DNA from: Utricularia gibba
Taxonomy: Eukaryota > Streptophyta > Magnoliopsida > Lamiales > Lentibulariaceae
NCBI GenBank assembly: GCA_002189035.1
Contig: NEEC01000011.1
Coordinates: forward strand, 2,232,001-2,296,000
Reading direction: 5' to 3'
Length of the DNA stretch: 64,000 nt
In this document: piece by piece, positions 35,104-45,433 of the stretch
How the letters are laid out: every line of letters begins with the position of its first letter
How positions within the stretch are numbered: the first letter of the stretch is position 1
The notes under the pieces: generated by a model
What the model was told of the DNA's origin: nothing
Seen by the model: the letters and a program-made list of their open reading frames with translations, nothing else
Database searches by the model: none
Position numbers and translations under genes: made by a program

Positions 35104-38100
35104 ATGAGGGTTTCGATGGGTAGAATTATGGGAGGAAATCGCCATTGCATGATTCTTGTTTTTCTGCATTTGTGTGCGGCGGTCATCGGCGTTGAAGGCA
35201 ATGGAGAAGAAGAAGAAGAATCTCTGCTTGCTTGTTTGGTTCATTCTGGAGTCATGAATGAGAAGATGGTATAAGGCTTTTTCTATTCACACGAGCTTCT
35301 CATCTTTGTTCTTGTCCCTGCTATTCATGTAAAACTGCAGCATTTCTGTGTATACTGGTGGTTTCCTTCCTGGTGAAGCTGATCATTTCACCTCTCCGCA
35401 GGCCCAGGTTCTGAAAACCGACTGCAGGGTTGAGCTACTGCGATTCAAGCGTGACTTGGAATCGCATTCTTATCTGCCAAGTTGGTGCGGAGGAGCTTCG
35501 AATGGAAGGTCGCTGCATAGGGACAGGGACGACGGTTCCGATGCTTTGTGTGCTCATGTCAAGAAAATTCTTCTCAAGTGTACACGGGACAGAAATCTCA
35601 TGCTCCCAGCTGCAGAAGATGGCGGATACATGGGGCATTCACTGCCCCAGCATTTCAGTTCTAGGGTTCATGAGTTATATGAAACATCTGCAAAGAAATC
35701 TGGAAAGAAATCCAGTGGGAAGCATCAGAAAAACACGGGGCAATCACCAAATTTGCTTATCCCGATCGCTGTAACAGCATCTGTTACAGGTGGGCTTGTT
35801 GTGATCCTCTGTTGGTGCTGCTTGCGTGGATCTGCACAAGGAAAATGTGATGACAAACCCCTTCTGAGCTTAAGCTCGAGTGGCAACTCAACAGGTATAT
35901 TGTTCTCCTCTGTGTTGTTGTAGATTTTCATATGAGTTCACGTGGTTCTGTGTTCTTACGTTGTAGCCTCTTCACTGAAGTCATCCAGTCAGAGAAATTC
36001 AATGAAATCCGAGAAGCATGGCGGTTTGTCTTTCAGAAGCAAAATCAGCTACAGTGGGAGGTTCAGTTTGGATCCAGATCCTCCCGAGAGTTCAAAGATA
36101 GACATCTCTCAAGGAACCACCGCTGAGGCTACTGCAAAACCTGTCCAGGATCAGGATTCCTTGGAAATACTGCCTCCGATCGTTGTTTTACATGGTCTGC
36201 CGCCATTAAAGCCACCTCCTGGTAGAGTTCGTGTGCCTCCTCCCCCTAAGGTGGCAGCTCCGCCGGCACCTTCTGTGCCTGCTCCACTCATTAGGCCTCC
36301 CCTAGTGTGCCGCCGCCACCGCCTCGTCCTCCTGGACCGCCACCGCCAGTTCATGGTGTTCCTCCTCCAAGACCACCTCCACCACCTCCAGTTCACGGTG
36401 TTCATCCACCACGCCCACCTCCACCACCTCCAGTTCGTGGCGTCCCTCCTCCACGACCACCTTCAATTCGTGGCGTTCCTCCTCCACGCCCGCCTCCTCC
36501 AATGGGCTCAAGACCCAAGTCCACATTATCCGGAGCGAAGAACTCATTGGATTCTTGTGCAGCTGAAGAGAGTGATGGTGGTGGTTCTAAAACCAAGCTG
36601 AAACCGTTCTTCTGGGAAAAGGTTTCAGCTGAACCTGATGATGCAATGGTCTGGAAACAGCTAAAAGGTGGATCATTCCAGTAAGTCTTCCGACATCATT
36701 TTTCAAAAGGGATCACCACCGTGTTTTCTGATAACTTGACTTTGTGATCAGATTCAATGAGGAGATGATTGAAAGCCTGTTTGGCTATACTGCTCCTGGG
36801 AAAACTAACAAGGGTCCACCAGATGTATCTTCATCCAAAAGCTCTTCAAATCAAACCATTCAAATTATCAATCCCAAGAAGGCGCAGAATCTCTCCATTC
36901 TGCTCAAGGCATTAAATGTAACTACTGAAGAAGTTCGTGATGCTCTTGAAGAAGGTCATTTTCTTCTCCTTATTTCCCTAGAGCATGAATGGAATAGCAG
37001 CAGCTATCATCTGAAAGAGCTTATAATCATTTCTCATGAATCAGGTAACGAGCTTCCACATGAATTTATTCAGAATCTGATAAGAATGGCGCCCACAACA
37101 GATGAAGAACTAAAATTACGACTCTACAATGGCAGCTTATCTCTGCTCGGTCCAGCAGAACGCTTTCTAAAAGAATTGGTGGAGATCCCATATTCGATTA
37201 AGAGGCTGGAATCTTTGCTCTTCATGGGCACTCTTCAGGACGAAGCATCAATCCTGAAGGGGTCATTGAGGACACTAGAGGTGAATGGAATGAATCATAA
37301 CCAATATCCACATCAACTGCCATGTCATCTCAGTGATATGCTGCAATGCTTAGCTTTCTATGCATTTTCTGAGTTATGCTGTAAAATATACCTGCAGGCT
37401 GCTTGCACTGAATTGAGGAAAAGCAGGCTATTCCTCAAACTTCTTGAAGCAGTTCTTAAAACTGGAAACAGGATGAATGATGGAACATTCCGTGGTCGAG
37501 CCCAAGCTTTCAAGCTGGATACACTACTAAAATTAGCAGATGTCAAGGGAGTAGATGGGAAAACAACACTTCTGCACTTTGTTGTTCAAGAAGTAATCCG
37601 CACAGAAGGTCTGCGAGCGGCAAGGGCCGCCAGAGAAATGAGGAGCTTGTCCAGCTTCAAGTCCGAGGACCTTTCCTTAGATTCTACACATGAATCTGAA
37701 GAAGACTTAAGAACCCTCGGTCTCCAAGTTGTCTCAAGCCTGGGTACTGATCTCGAGAACGTCAGGAAAGCCGCAGCCATCGACGCTGATAGCGTGATGG
37801 GGATTGTTGCCAAGCTAGACCACAACATCAGGAAGGCCAAGGATTTTCTAGCCACCGACATGTCAAATATCCCAGAAGACAATGGTTTCCACCGAGCATT
37901 AAGGAGCTTTTTGCAGAGCGCTGAACGTGATGTTCGCTGGATGCTCGATGAAGAGAAGCGAGTGACCGCCTTGGTCAAGAGCACGGCCGATTACTTCCAC
38001 GGCAACGCCGGGAAAGACGAGGGGCTCAGGCTGTTCACCATTGTTCGTGATTTCCTCATCATGTTGGACAAAGTATGCAAGGAAGTGAAAAACTCACCAA

Positions 38101-38252
38101 GCAAATCCACGCCGAAAAAAGGGCAGCCTGAAAACAGCAGCCCCGGTCCTAAGCCGAAGGTCCCGAATGATCTCCGGCAGAAGCTGGCGCCCGCATTCGC
38201 TGAAATGAGAAGGAATGATTCAAGTTCAGATGATGATGATTCAGATAGTTAG
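35104..38252 (+). CDS. Type I formin (FH5-like), one apparent single-C loss
   Basis: Six exons: 35104-35268, 35402-35894, 35967-36680, 36752-36954, 37045-37280, 37398-38252; about 888 residues once one base is restored. A membrane-bound actin nucleator: signal peptide (CMILVFLHLCAAVIGVEG), extracellular segment, transmembrane helix at about 172-198 (LLIPIAVTASVTGGLVVILC), proline-rich FH1 and an FH2 domain from KLKPFFWEKV through LKLLEAVLKTGNRMNDGTFR to the end, with an acidic DSSSDDDDSDS tail. FH1 changes frame at 36299-36302: CCCC should be CCCCC, after which the PPPPPRPPGPPPP frame runs on. Introns 4 (90 bases) and 5 (117 bases) are multiples of three without in-frame stops, so retention would insert peptide rather than truncate. 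Splicing them restores the family sequence (EEGNELP; TLEAACTELR). Confidence 0.92.
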
Positions 38253-38537
38253 GCGTATAGAACAGTTATTGAGCTTCTCTATGCACACAGCGAAGCTTCT
38301 TTTGGAAGCCAAAAACAGATCAGTGACTAGACAGGTACAAGGCAACGTTTAAAATTCAATTCATTTTTACAACTAATTTAAAAAATGAAAAACACTAAAT
38401 TCATGTAAGTCCGCATTTGCATTGGAGTGAATTTGATTTCATAAACATTTATGCACAAATTCTGTCATCTACTAAACTAAGAACAATTTCGAAGCACAAC
38501 AGACGAGTGGATCCATCCCTAGCGCATCCAACACTAT

Positions 38538-39103
38538 CTAATCCTCGTCCGCCGTAGGCTTTGAGGAACCTCCAGCTTTCTTGGGAAGCAGAAGATTGTG
38601 AATGTTCGGCATCACTCCGCCATTCGCAATTGTGACGTCACCGAGAAGTTTGCTCAATTCCTCATCGTTCCTCACCGCCAATTGGATATGCCTCGGAACG
38701 ATCCTTGTTTTCTTGTTGTCTCGGGCGGCGTTTCCAGCCAGTTCAAGGACCTGCATCGGTCGAAAATCCAAATCAGAAAAAGAAAAAATCGAGGAGCATG
38801 AAATGCATCCGAATTGAATTGAAACGGATCCAGGATCATTCTCACGAAAACCTAAATCGTAACGTCTACAAATAGGAACAAGTAAGCGAAATTTTCACCG
38901 AAATGCGAAACTACCTCAGCAGCAAGGTACTCGAGAACAGCAGCGAGATACACCGGTGCTCCTGCGCCGACACGCTCAGCGTACTTTCCGGCTTTGAGAA
39001 AGCGAGCGATACGACCGACGGGGAACTGGAGACCGGCCTTGCTGCTCCTCGACTGCGCCTTCTTTGACGCACCGGATCCCAGAGACTTTCCACGGCCAGC
39101 CAT
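38538..39103 (-). CDS. HTA: Histone H2A (canonical)
   Basis: Two exons, 39103-38915 and 38750-38538, encode 133 residues. Core nucleosomal histone: [20 protein letters not shown], the acidic-patch helix, [20 protein letters not shown] and a short tail [14 protein letters not shown]. The tail lacks the SQEF motif of H2A.X, the SPKK motif of plant H2A.W and the features of H2A.Z, so it is a replication-coupled canonical H2A. The single intron sits after LAAE, the usual plant position. Histone-type promoter elements lie upstream (see 39231-39290). It is divergent from TAN1, the two start codons being about 730 bases apart. Confidence 0.96.
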
Positions 39104-39230
39104 TGAACGGAACCCCTTCGGAAAACGAGAGAATGACGGTGAAAAAATCAAAGCTTCCTTGAGGAACCGAGATAATTCAACAGAGGGAACAGAATCGTTA
39201 ATTGCTGCTTCCCCTCGACCAACCTACCGT

Positions 39231-39238
39231 TATATATA
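39231..39238 (-). promoter_or_regulatory. TATA box of the H2A gene
   Basis: TATATATA about 130 bases upstream of the H2A ATG. Confidence 0.7.
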
Positions 39239-39259
39239 CGCGTTAACTGGTGTGAAGTT

Positions 39260-39290
39260 GATCCGCCAATCAGGTTGAACTACGCGGATC
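39260..39290 (-). promoter_or_regulatory. Histone octamer-type elements (CGCGGATC, GATCCGCC, CCAAT)
   Basis: CGCGGATC at 39283-39290 is the plant histone octamer. GATCCGCC at 39260-39267 is a near-match in opposite orientation, overlapping a CCAAT at 39266-39270. All are within 50 bases of the TATA box. These elements drive S-phase histone expression. Confidence 0.7.
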
Positions 39291-39304
39291 GTGATCTCTA
39301 GCCA

Positions 39305-39735
39305 AGGATAATGAAATTTATTCAACGGTCGCGATTTTGTCTTTTGTTGGATCACTCGGATTCACCCCTTGTGGGCCCAAAAAATTTAGTTTCTGGATCC
39401 GGGTCCACGTTGAGTTTCCGAAATGTGACCCACGACCCATGGGTCAAGGATGACTGATGGTCGATAGTTATAAGAAATTGAATTAGAGAAAATTAGAATT
39501 TAAAATTGAGGACATTATTACAAATAAAAAAGTAACAATTATATTTATTCAATTTTAAAATAATTGATATGAAATTATTATTTTTGGAAATCAAATATGA
39601 TATTTAGTTAAGTAATGGAGATTATCTGAGCAATTAATTCGTTTTAGATGCTTCATATTTTTGTATTAATTTCAAAAATATTAATTGATTAATTTCCGAA
39701 TTTGTCCGAATTAACACGTGTTTCGAGTGAATCCG
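39305..39735. other. Intergenic centre of the H2A/TAN1 divergent region
   Basis: AT-rich, no gene. One AACGG (MSA core) lies near 39323-39327, in ATTCAACGGTCG. Confidence 0.45.
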
Positions 39736-39736
39736 A

Positions 39737-39757
39737 CCGTTGGTGAAACTATCCGTT
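39737..39757 (+). promoter_or_regulatory. Two MSA-core motifs (CCGTT) upstream of TAN1
   Basis: CCGTT at 39737-39741 (flanks GACCGTTGGT) and 39753-39757, within 100 bases of the TAN1 ATG. AACGG cores in this setting are bound by MYB3R factors for G2/M expression, which suits a division-plane gene. Motifs this short also occur by chance. Confidence 0.45.
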
Positions 39758-39833
39758 ACGAAATAGGCCCTGAACTTCTCTCTAGATCCCTTTCTCGCGA
39801 TCGAGTCCAATTTGCGGAAAATATCGGAGAAAA

Positions 39834-41262
39834 ATGGTAGCCAGAAGCCCGCCGAAGGCGAATCCGGCGCCGGCGAGGGGACCCATCAGTCCAACCTTTC
39901 TCCGGGAAACCGTGAAGAAGGTATGTAGACGCCGATCCTTTTTCTTCCCACGAATGCGGTGTATTTTTTTGTTGTTTGCAAGATGCCTCTTCTGCTTCTT
40001 TTTCTGTATTTCAAATGAGTCGGTTGATTGGGTATTGTGCTGCTCGCAAGTTTCCGCAATTGCTGAACATGATGGTTGGCATCATAAGACCGATTCGCGT
40101 ATTCTGCTTCTTGAGATAAACAACTGATTCCAGATCTGTGACTTCTGTTGAAGGTTGATAGGTGTATGGCTAGACTTGAGGAGCTTCAGAACACCGTCAA
40201 AGGATTCAATGCGAGTCCTCGGAGTCGAAGTTGCGCACGAGCTACTATCCAGCACAAACATGAGCCACACACGTACCCTGCTTCTCTTGAGATGCTAACA
40301 GAGTGTCCGAGCCTGTTTTCTGTGTTTTGATTTGTTTCTTCTTCGCTTAGCTTACTTGCAAATCTGCAGGATGAAAAATGTGAATTCTAGAAGGTCTCCT
40401 ACTGGTAATAAGCTGCCGATAGCGAAAAAGCAGGGTAGAATTCTACACTCCACAGAGCCATCGACCTCTGCCTCATTTCATGTGGTTGATAATAATGCAT
40501 TTTCTTTGTGCAGATGATTGGCAAAGAATGTCACTGCCGGCAATGCTGCTTGGAGAAACAATGGGAGAGATTATACAAGCAAGTCAAGTTGCTAAAAAGG
40601 CACTAGAATCAGTGACTTCTAAACCGTCATCAGCAACTTTTGATGATCCCAAGACCCCATTGACTCAAAGGACCAAAACAAGCAAACCAAATGCTCAAGC
40701 TTCTGCTCTGAATGCAAGGAGAACAAGAGAGAAGAAGGGTGTTCTCCTAAAGAAACAAGGCGATTTGAACACACCCTCCGACCACCATGGGAAATCCAAA
40801 AGGATGATATTCAAGATCGTGTCACCGGAGTACAACAAGGAGAACTGCAGGTACATAGCCAACAGATTGTCTCCCAAGAACAAGCCATGGGGGAGAAAGT
40901 TAGTGCTCTTCCCCAACCCCTTGTTCCACTCCTCTCCCACATCTCATCAGCAGAAGTTCTACAAGACAAAGTCTCCAGTGATTGGAAGAAAGCAGCAGAC
41001 ACCACACAAGTTCCTGATAAAGACTTCACCCAAGCTTCAAATGAACAGTAAGATCTCCCCAACAAGGCTGGCCATGAGATCTCCACCAAACAGTAAGCTG
41101 CGAAGATCCTTTTCCCCATCAGCTCTGGCGAAACGGCTGGTTTCTCCACTGAAGGGCAGAAAGTCTGTGCCCAGGAATGATGCAAGAGCAAAGATGGTGA
41201 TGAAGAATGGGTTGAGAGATTGCCCACCAACTATCATCAGATTCTCACCTCGTCGAATTTGA
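39834..41262 (+). CDS. TAN1: TANGLED (TAN1), microtubule-binding division-site protein
   Basis: Four exons: 39834-39920, 40154-40272, 40370-40434, 40514-41262; 339 residues, shorter than Arabidopsis TAN1. It marks the cortical division site left by the preprophase band and guides the phragmoplast. Recognised by the start MVARSPPK, FLRETVKKVDRCMARLEELQ, the hallmark DWQRMSLPAMLLGETMGEII, RYIANRLSPKNKPWGRKLVL followed by FPNPLF, KFLIKTSP, and SFSPSALAKRLVSPLK. The protein is very basic throughout and Ser/Pro-rich, consistent with microtubule binding and CDK-type phosphorylation (several S/T-P sites). All phases match. Confidence 0.93.
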
Positions 41263-41302
41263 ACAGTTTAAATACTATTTTATTGTAACAATTTTATTAT
41301 TA

Positions 41303-41569
41303 TTAGTTACGGAAATTATAAAGAAGCCGTACTCTGAAGTTTTGACTGGTGATCAGGAGACTATTCATCCAAGGACGACGGGGTTGAAGAAGTCTGAACA
41401 ACGTGAAACGACGTCGCTCAGCTGCCTGAATTCCTTGGATGTGAGTGGCTATGGCGTCCAAGTTTTCGCGTTCCTTGGGGGTTGGTTTTGTGGGAGCCTT
41501 GGACAGTGTTGCCTCTTTCTGGCTGCTGCTGCTGTATTGGGGCCCCAAATTTGTCGCTTCACCCGGCAA
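41303..41569 (-). CDS. Uncertain 88-codon ORF downstream of TAN1
   Basis: A minus-strand ORF with some protein-like character (PTKPTPKERENLDAIATHIQ; RPWMNSLLITSQNFRVRLLY), convergent with TAN1. No family recognised; a plus-strand ORF of similar length overlaps it. It could equally be untranslated sequence. Confidence 0.25.
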   Translation of the reverse strand: MPGEATNLGPQYSSSSQKEATLSKAPTKPTPKERENLDAIATHIQGIQAAERRRFTLFRLLQPRRPWMNSLLITSQNFRVRLLYNFRN

Positions 41570-41740
41570 GTGGTCAAGGATGAAGCGTTTGTGTGAACTG
41601 TGACTTTCCCATTAATGAAGGGGAGATACGTCTCCTCGGTACCGGTTTCTACCCTTTTTAATCTTCATACTGGAGGTCTTCAATTTTGATTGGGAACAGT
41701 CTCTTGGACCGAGAGAAAGAAAAAGAACTTATCTTGAGTT

Positions 41741-43752
41741 ATGGGATGTTGTTGGAGTTCGCAGCCTGCTAATCCGTATGGTGATTCAGGTTTATAGTTG
41801 CTTTTGTTTTGCTAAATATCTGGGTGACCCTTTTCTAATGATTGACTAAGTGTCTTCTCTTGGTGGGTGATTTTGATCTTCTCTATTTTCACTTCCTTTA
41901 GGAGTTGTGGGATCCGATACGACGAAGCAAACGCACTCCTCATCCGGAATCTCCAGCAACAGCAGATTCTCGGTGCAGAGTGGAGGCTACGACTCTTCGA
42001 GTCGGAGCCCAAATAAGAACACGTTTGCCGCTTATCCACGGATTTTCTCATTTTCTGATCTCAAGGTTGCCACGAAGAACTTCAAAAATGATTACGTTCT
42101 GGGTGAAGGCGGATTCGGGAAAGTTTACAAGGGATGGATCGATCCGAAAATAGGGAACTCTGGATCCATTGTTGCTGTTAAGAAGCTGAGACCTGAGAGC
42201 ATGCAGGGGTTTCAGGAATGGCAGGTATTGTTTAGCTCAATTTGTATGCATCTTTTTGGGCTTGTGTTTGTTGCTTATCAAGGCTAGTTCTAAAATTTGG
42301 GAACTAATGCAATGTTATAAACCATTGTGCTTATGCAACTTGTGGAAGTAAATTTTCTTAGGGGTTGCTTCAATGCTACTATTTTGTGGTGCTTCGTGGT
42401 CAAACATATTTACTTGTAGACTTCAACTGAGAATAGGGAGGAAATTGTGATATTATGTTCCCATGGCCTATGTCGTCCCTGTAGGATTATGCTGTGCTTG
42501 TTGCTCATTTAGGCTGGTTCCGAAATTTTGGATCTAAAAGCAACTAATAAACCCCAGCCGTCTACCGAGTTGTGAACATGCTGGTGTTTTTTATAGTTCA
42601 TCGGTGTTAGAAGTCTTCTTCAACTATGCACACAGGGCGTCTTCTTGACTGTGATACACTTACTGTTTTTTCACCTTTGCAGTCTGAAGTAAACTTCCTA
42701 GGAAAACTCTCCCATCCTAATCTGGTGGCTCTGATAGGCTTCTGTTGTGAGAACAACGACCTGCTGCTTGTCTACGAGTTCATGCAGAAGGGCAGCTTGG
42801 AAAACCATTTGTTTGGAAGTAAGACATTGTCTTTGGAATTATATCACTAGCTGCTGCAAAAATTCTCAAAGTTTCTGGGGTCTTTTTTCCAGGGGGTGCT
42901 GCTGTTAATCCACTTCCATGGGAAACCAGGCTTCAGATATTGACTGGAGCAGCTCGTGGACTTGCCTTTTTACATTCCCTAGATCGAAAAGTTATCTACA
43001 GGGACTTCAAGGCATCAAACATTTTGCTTGATGGGGTAAGCTCTTGTCTCAGAACTGAGACAAACATGCTTCAGTTATGCTGATCTGAAGCTCTGATTTC
43101 AGTCATACAATGCCAAGTTATCCGACTTCGGTCTTGCCACAATGGGTCCAAGTTCCAGTCAATCTCACGTTACAACACCAGTGATGGGAACTCATGGCTA
43201 TGCTGATCCACAATACATCGCAACAGGTACTAAAAACACACACACTGCAGCATAGAGAGAGACTCATGGTGTCCCCTGGCTTCACAGCAAGCCTCTGATG
43301 CCATTCTCATTGCTTCAGGCCACTTGTATGTGAAGAGCGACGTGTATGGATTCGGCGTGGTGGTGGTGGAGGTGCTGACCGGTCTACGTGCCCTGGACTT
43401 GAGCCGGCCTTTGAAACAACAGAACCTTGTGGAGTGGGTGAAGCCTCATCTGAGCAACCGGAGGAAGCTGATGAGGATGATGGACTCGCACTTGGAAGGG
43501 AGGTACCCTTCAAGATCAGCCTTCCAAGTTGCTCAGCTTGCTCTGAGTTGCCTCGAAGGCGACCCCAAAAACCGGCCGTCGATGCAAGACATTGTGGACA
43601 AGCTGGAGACAGTAGCTTCTGATAACGATAAGCTGGGAACACTGAGAGTTCAGCCCAGAAACCAGCACAGCTGCAGCAGCAGCAGTAGCAATACGCCTCC
43701 TCCGGGAAGGAGACGACACACTCTGCAGCAACGCTCGCCCCTCCGGCCTTGA
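41741..43752 (+). CDS. Receptor-like cytoplasmic kinase, RLCK-VII/PBL family
   Basis: Six exons: 41741-41789, 41902-42224, 42683-42818, 42893-43035, 43103-43226, 43319-43752; 402 residues. N-terminal MGCCWSSQ is an N-myristoylation/palmitoylation signal for plasma-membrane attachment. The kinase has the Gly loop [17 protein letters not shown] (catalytic Lys), [13 protein letters not shown] (the YRD variant of HRD normal for RLCK-VII), DFGLA, and [10 protein letters not shown] in the activation segment. These kinases relay signals from pattern-recognition and developmental receptor kinases; this family member cannot be told apart further. The C-terminal tail is Ser-rich and basic. Introns are at typical PBL positions and no frame problem was seen. 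Confidence 0.93.
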
Positions 43753-43816
43753 GCAACGATGTGGTCATTTTTTTTCTTTTTCTCGAGTTCATATTTTAAT
43801 TTATTTTATTGATTGT

Positions 43817-43841
43817 ATGATGATGATGATGATGATGATGA
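43817..43841. repeat. (ATG)n microsatellite
   Basis: Eight tandem TGA/ATG trinucleotides between the convergent RLCK and C2H2 genes, in their shared 3' region. Confidence 0.85.
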
Positions 43842-43877
43842 AGAAATGGTTGAACCGGGTGGTAAGTGAGTCACCAC

Positions 43878-44657
43878 TTAGAATCCTAATCTTAAATCCA
43901 GAGTGATTCCTCCGTACAAATTCCGGCGGGACACGATGTCGCTGTCCTCCAGATTCTCGCTGAACACGCCTGCAGTTGACGGCGGTTCCACCTTTATGGC
44001 GGTGGGGAAGGCTGAGGGGGTACCGGGTCCGCCGCAAAGGGTCACGTTCTTGTGGGCCACAAGCGCGTGTTGTGAGGAGTAAACTTCACTGCAACTCCAG
44101 CAGCGAAACCGCCGTACCGCACCACCACCGCCACCTCCAGCAGTGGTCCCCACGCCATCCTCCTCCCCATGTACTCCATTTGCTCCGTGAGTAACGGAGC
44201 GGCTACCGGACGACATTTTCGCCGTCCTAATGGAACGACGGGGTTCCAGTGCCGCCGCATCGGGGTTCCCGTTGGCCATCAGCAGCAGCCACGCCGCCGC
44301 CTCACGATCCTCCTCCGTGAGAGACGGCCATAAACTCCTGCGTTTGAAGTTCGGCGGCGGGTTTATCCCTCGCCATCCCCTCTCAGGGTGGCACCGCATG
44401 TGTCCGCAAAGCGCCTTGCGTGACCAGAACTTCTTGCCGCACTCCGTGCAGGGAGGCGTGATCTTCGGCGAGGTGGTGTCCCGTTTCCTCCTAGCGACTC
44501 TCCGCCCAGACCCACCGCCATCTCCACCTCCCCTTCCTACTCCTCCGCCGCCTCCGTCTCCGACGCTTCTACCGGTGGGCTGGTCCCGTTGCTGCGCGTC
44601 AGAAGCCAAGGACAAGGGAATGATACCCAGAGAACCAAGAGTGGTGTTGATCTCCAT
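43878..44657 (-). CDS. C2H2 zinc-finger repressor with EAR motif
   Basis: A single-exon protein of about 259 residues from ATG 44657 (MEINTTLGSLGIIPLSL). Finger 1 is CTECGKKFWSRKALCGHMRC followed by H, a variant of the plant QALGGH finger in which QALGGH is KALCGH. Finger 2, CWSCSEVYSSQHALVAHKNV with a distal Cys, keeps only a QHALVAH core and reads as C2HC. The C terminus LDLRLGF is an LxLxL EAR repression motif. A long Gly-rich segment precedes finger 1. It is likely a nuclear transcriptional repressor of the ZAT-like type. An ATG at 44765 is in frame but lies upstream of the TATA box at 44715-44721. Confidence 0.85.
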   Translation of the reverse strand: MEINTTLGSLGIIPLSLASDAQQRDQPTGRSVGDGGGGGVGRGGGDGGGSGRRVARRKRDTTSPKITPPCTECGKKFWSRKALCGHMRCHPERGWRGINPPPNFKRRSLWPSLTEEDREAAAWLLLMANGNPDAAALEPRRSIRTAKMSSGSRSVTHGANGVHGEEDGVGTTAGGGGGGAVRRFRCWSCSEVYSSQHALVAHKNVTLCGGPGTPSAFPTAIKVEPPSTAGVFSENLEDSDIVSRRNLYGGITLDLRLGF

Positions 44658-44714
44658 GAGAGCACACACTGACCTGCAGGATTCAGAGGACGGCGGTAGT
44701 TGATGATGCTCGAG

Positions 44715-44721
44715 TTTTATA
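44715..44721 (-). promoter_or_regulatory. TATA box of the C2H2 gene
   Basis: TATAAAA on the minus strand, about 60 bases upstream of ATG 44657; it fixes that ATG as the start. Confidence 0.7.
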
Positions 44722-44799
44722 CACAGGGAACAAGGCCTGGGAGGAGCGGTTCTCTTTTTCTGCAACCACCACAGAGAGCGGTTATGTCTCTCTATCCTT

Positions 44800-45430
44800 T
44801 TTTTCTCTGCAATTTTATATTCTCACTGCTTTCACACACCTTCAAGCAATATGTTGAAGAAACCAATCAAGTTAATGGGTATACACTGGACCCTAAATCT
44901 GGTTAAAAAAACAATAAGAATGTGCACTGTACGGAGGGTAATTTTCATCATCAAGCACAAAGCCCTGCCAAAGAAGGGAACGAGAACCTGTTTGGTTTGT
45001 ATCTGATAATAATGGTGGATGAAGATGGCTGCTTTTGCACCTTGCTGCTGGGCAGTGATGCGACTGCGAGTTGTGGCTAAAAAGCTTGAACTTGCTGAGA
45101 TAGTAAATTAAAGAATGAGTCAATATACAAATCCTCAACATAGCCTAGATCATCACTAATGAGCAATGGGATCAAAAGATGTCAATACATCCATAGTTTC
45201 AGGAAAAATTAACGACTATGATTTCCCTGATACACACTAGAATCCCCAGGTGCGCCAATTTTTCTATGAACTTTCAAGAAAAAAGATATGATACCCAACC
45301 TGCACATTTTCGTAATTGAGTGTTTTGCATAATTTGTCTTAATTGAGGGTTCGAAGTCAGACCACTCCGAAGCAGAGGGTTTGAAGCTAGAACCTGCGAA
45401 AAAGTAATGATCTGAGCTCCTTAAAAGTAA
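44800..45430. other. Intergenic region without a recognisable gene
   Basis: Moderately AT-rich; short ORFs only. I looked for a ubiquilin UBA domain here, as expected downstream of the DSK2-like remnant, and saw none. Confidence 0.45.
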
Positions 45431-45433
45431 ATG

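Noticed and set aside
36151-36596. Minus-strand Gly/Glu-rich ORFs
   Set aside because: Antisense of the formin polyproline region.
36744-38252. Single 502-codon formin ORF read as one exon
   Set aside because: Includes 30- and 39-residue inserts absent from formins, each bounded by GT...AG; splicing restores the family sequence exactly.
43307-43792. 161-codon minus ORF over the RLCK last exon
   Set aside because: Shadow of the kinase C-terminal lobe, which carries clear family motifs on the plus strand.
44658-44765. Upstream in-frame start for the C2H2 protein
   Set aside because: The extension spans the TATA box at 44715-44721.
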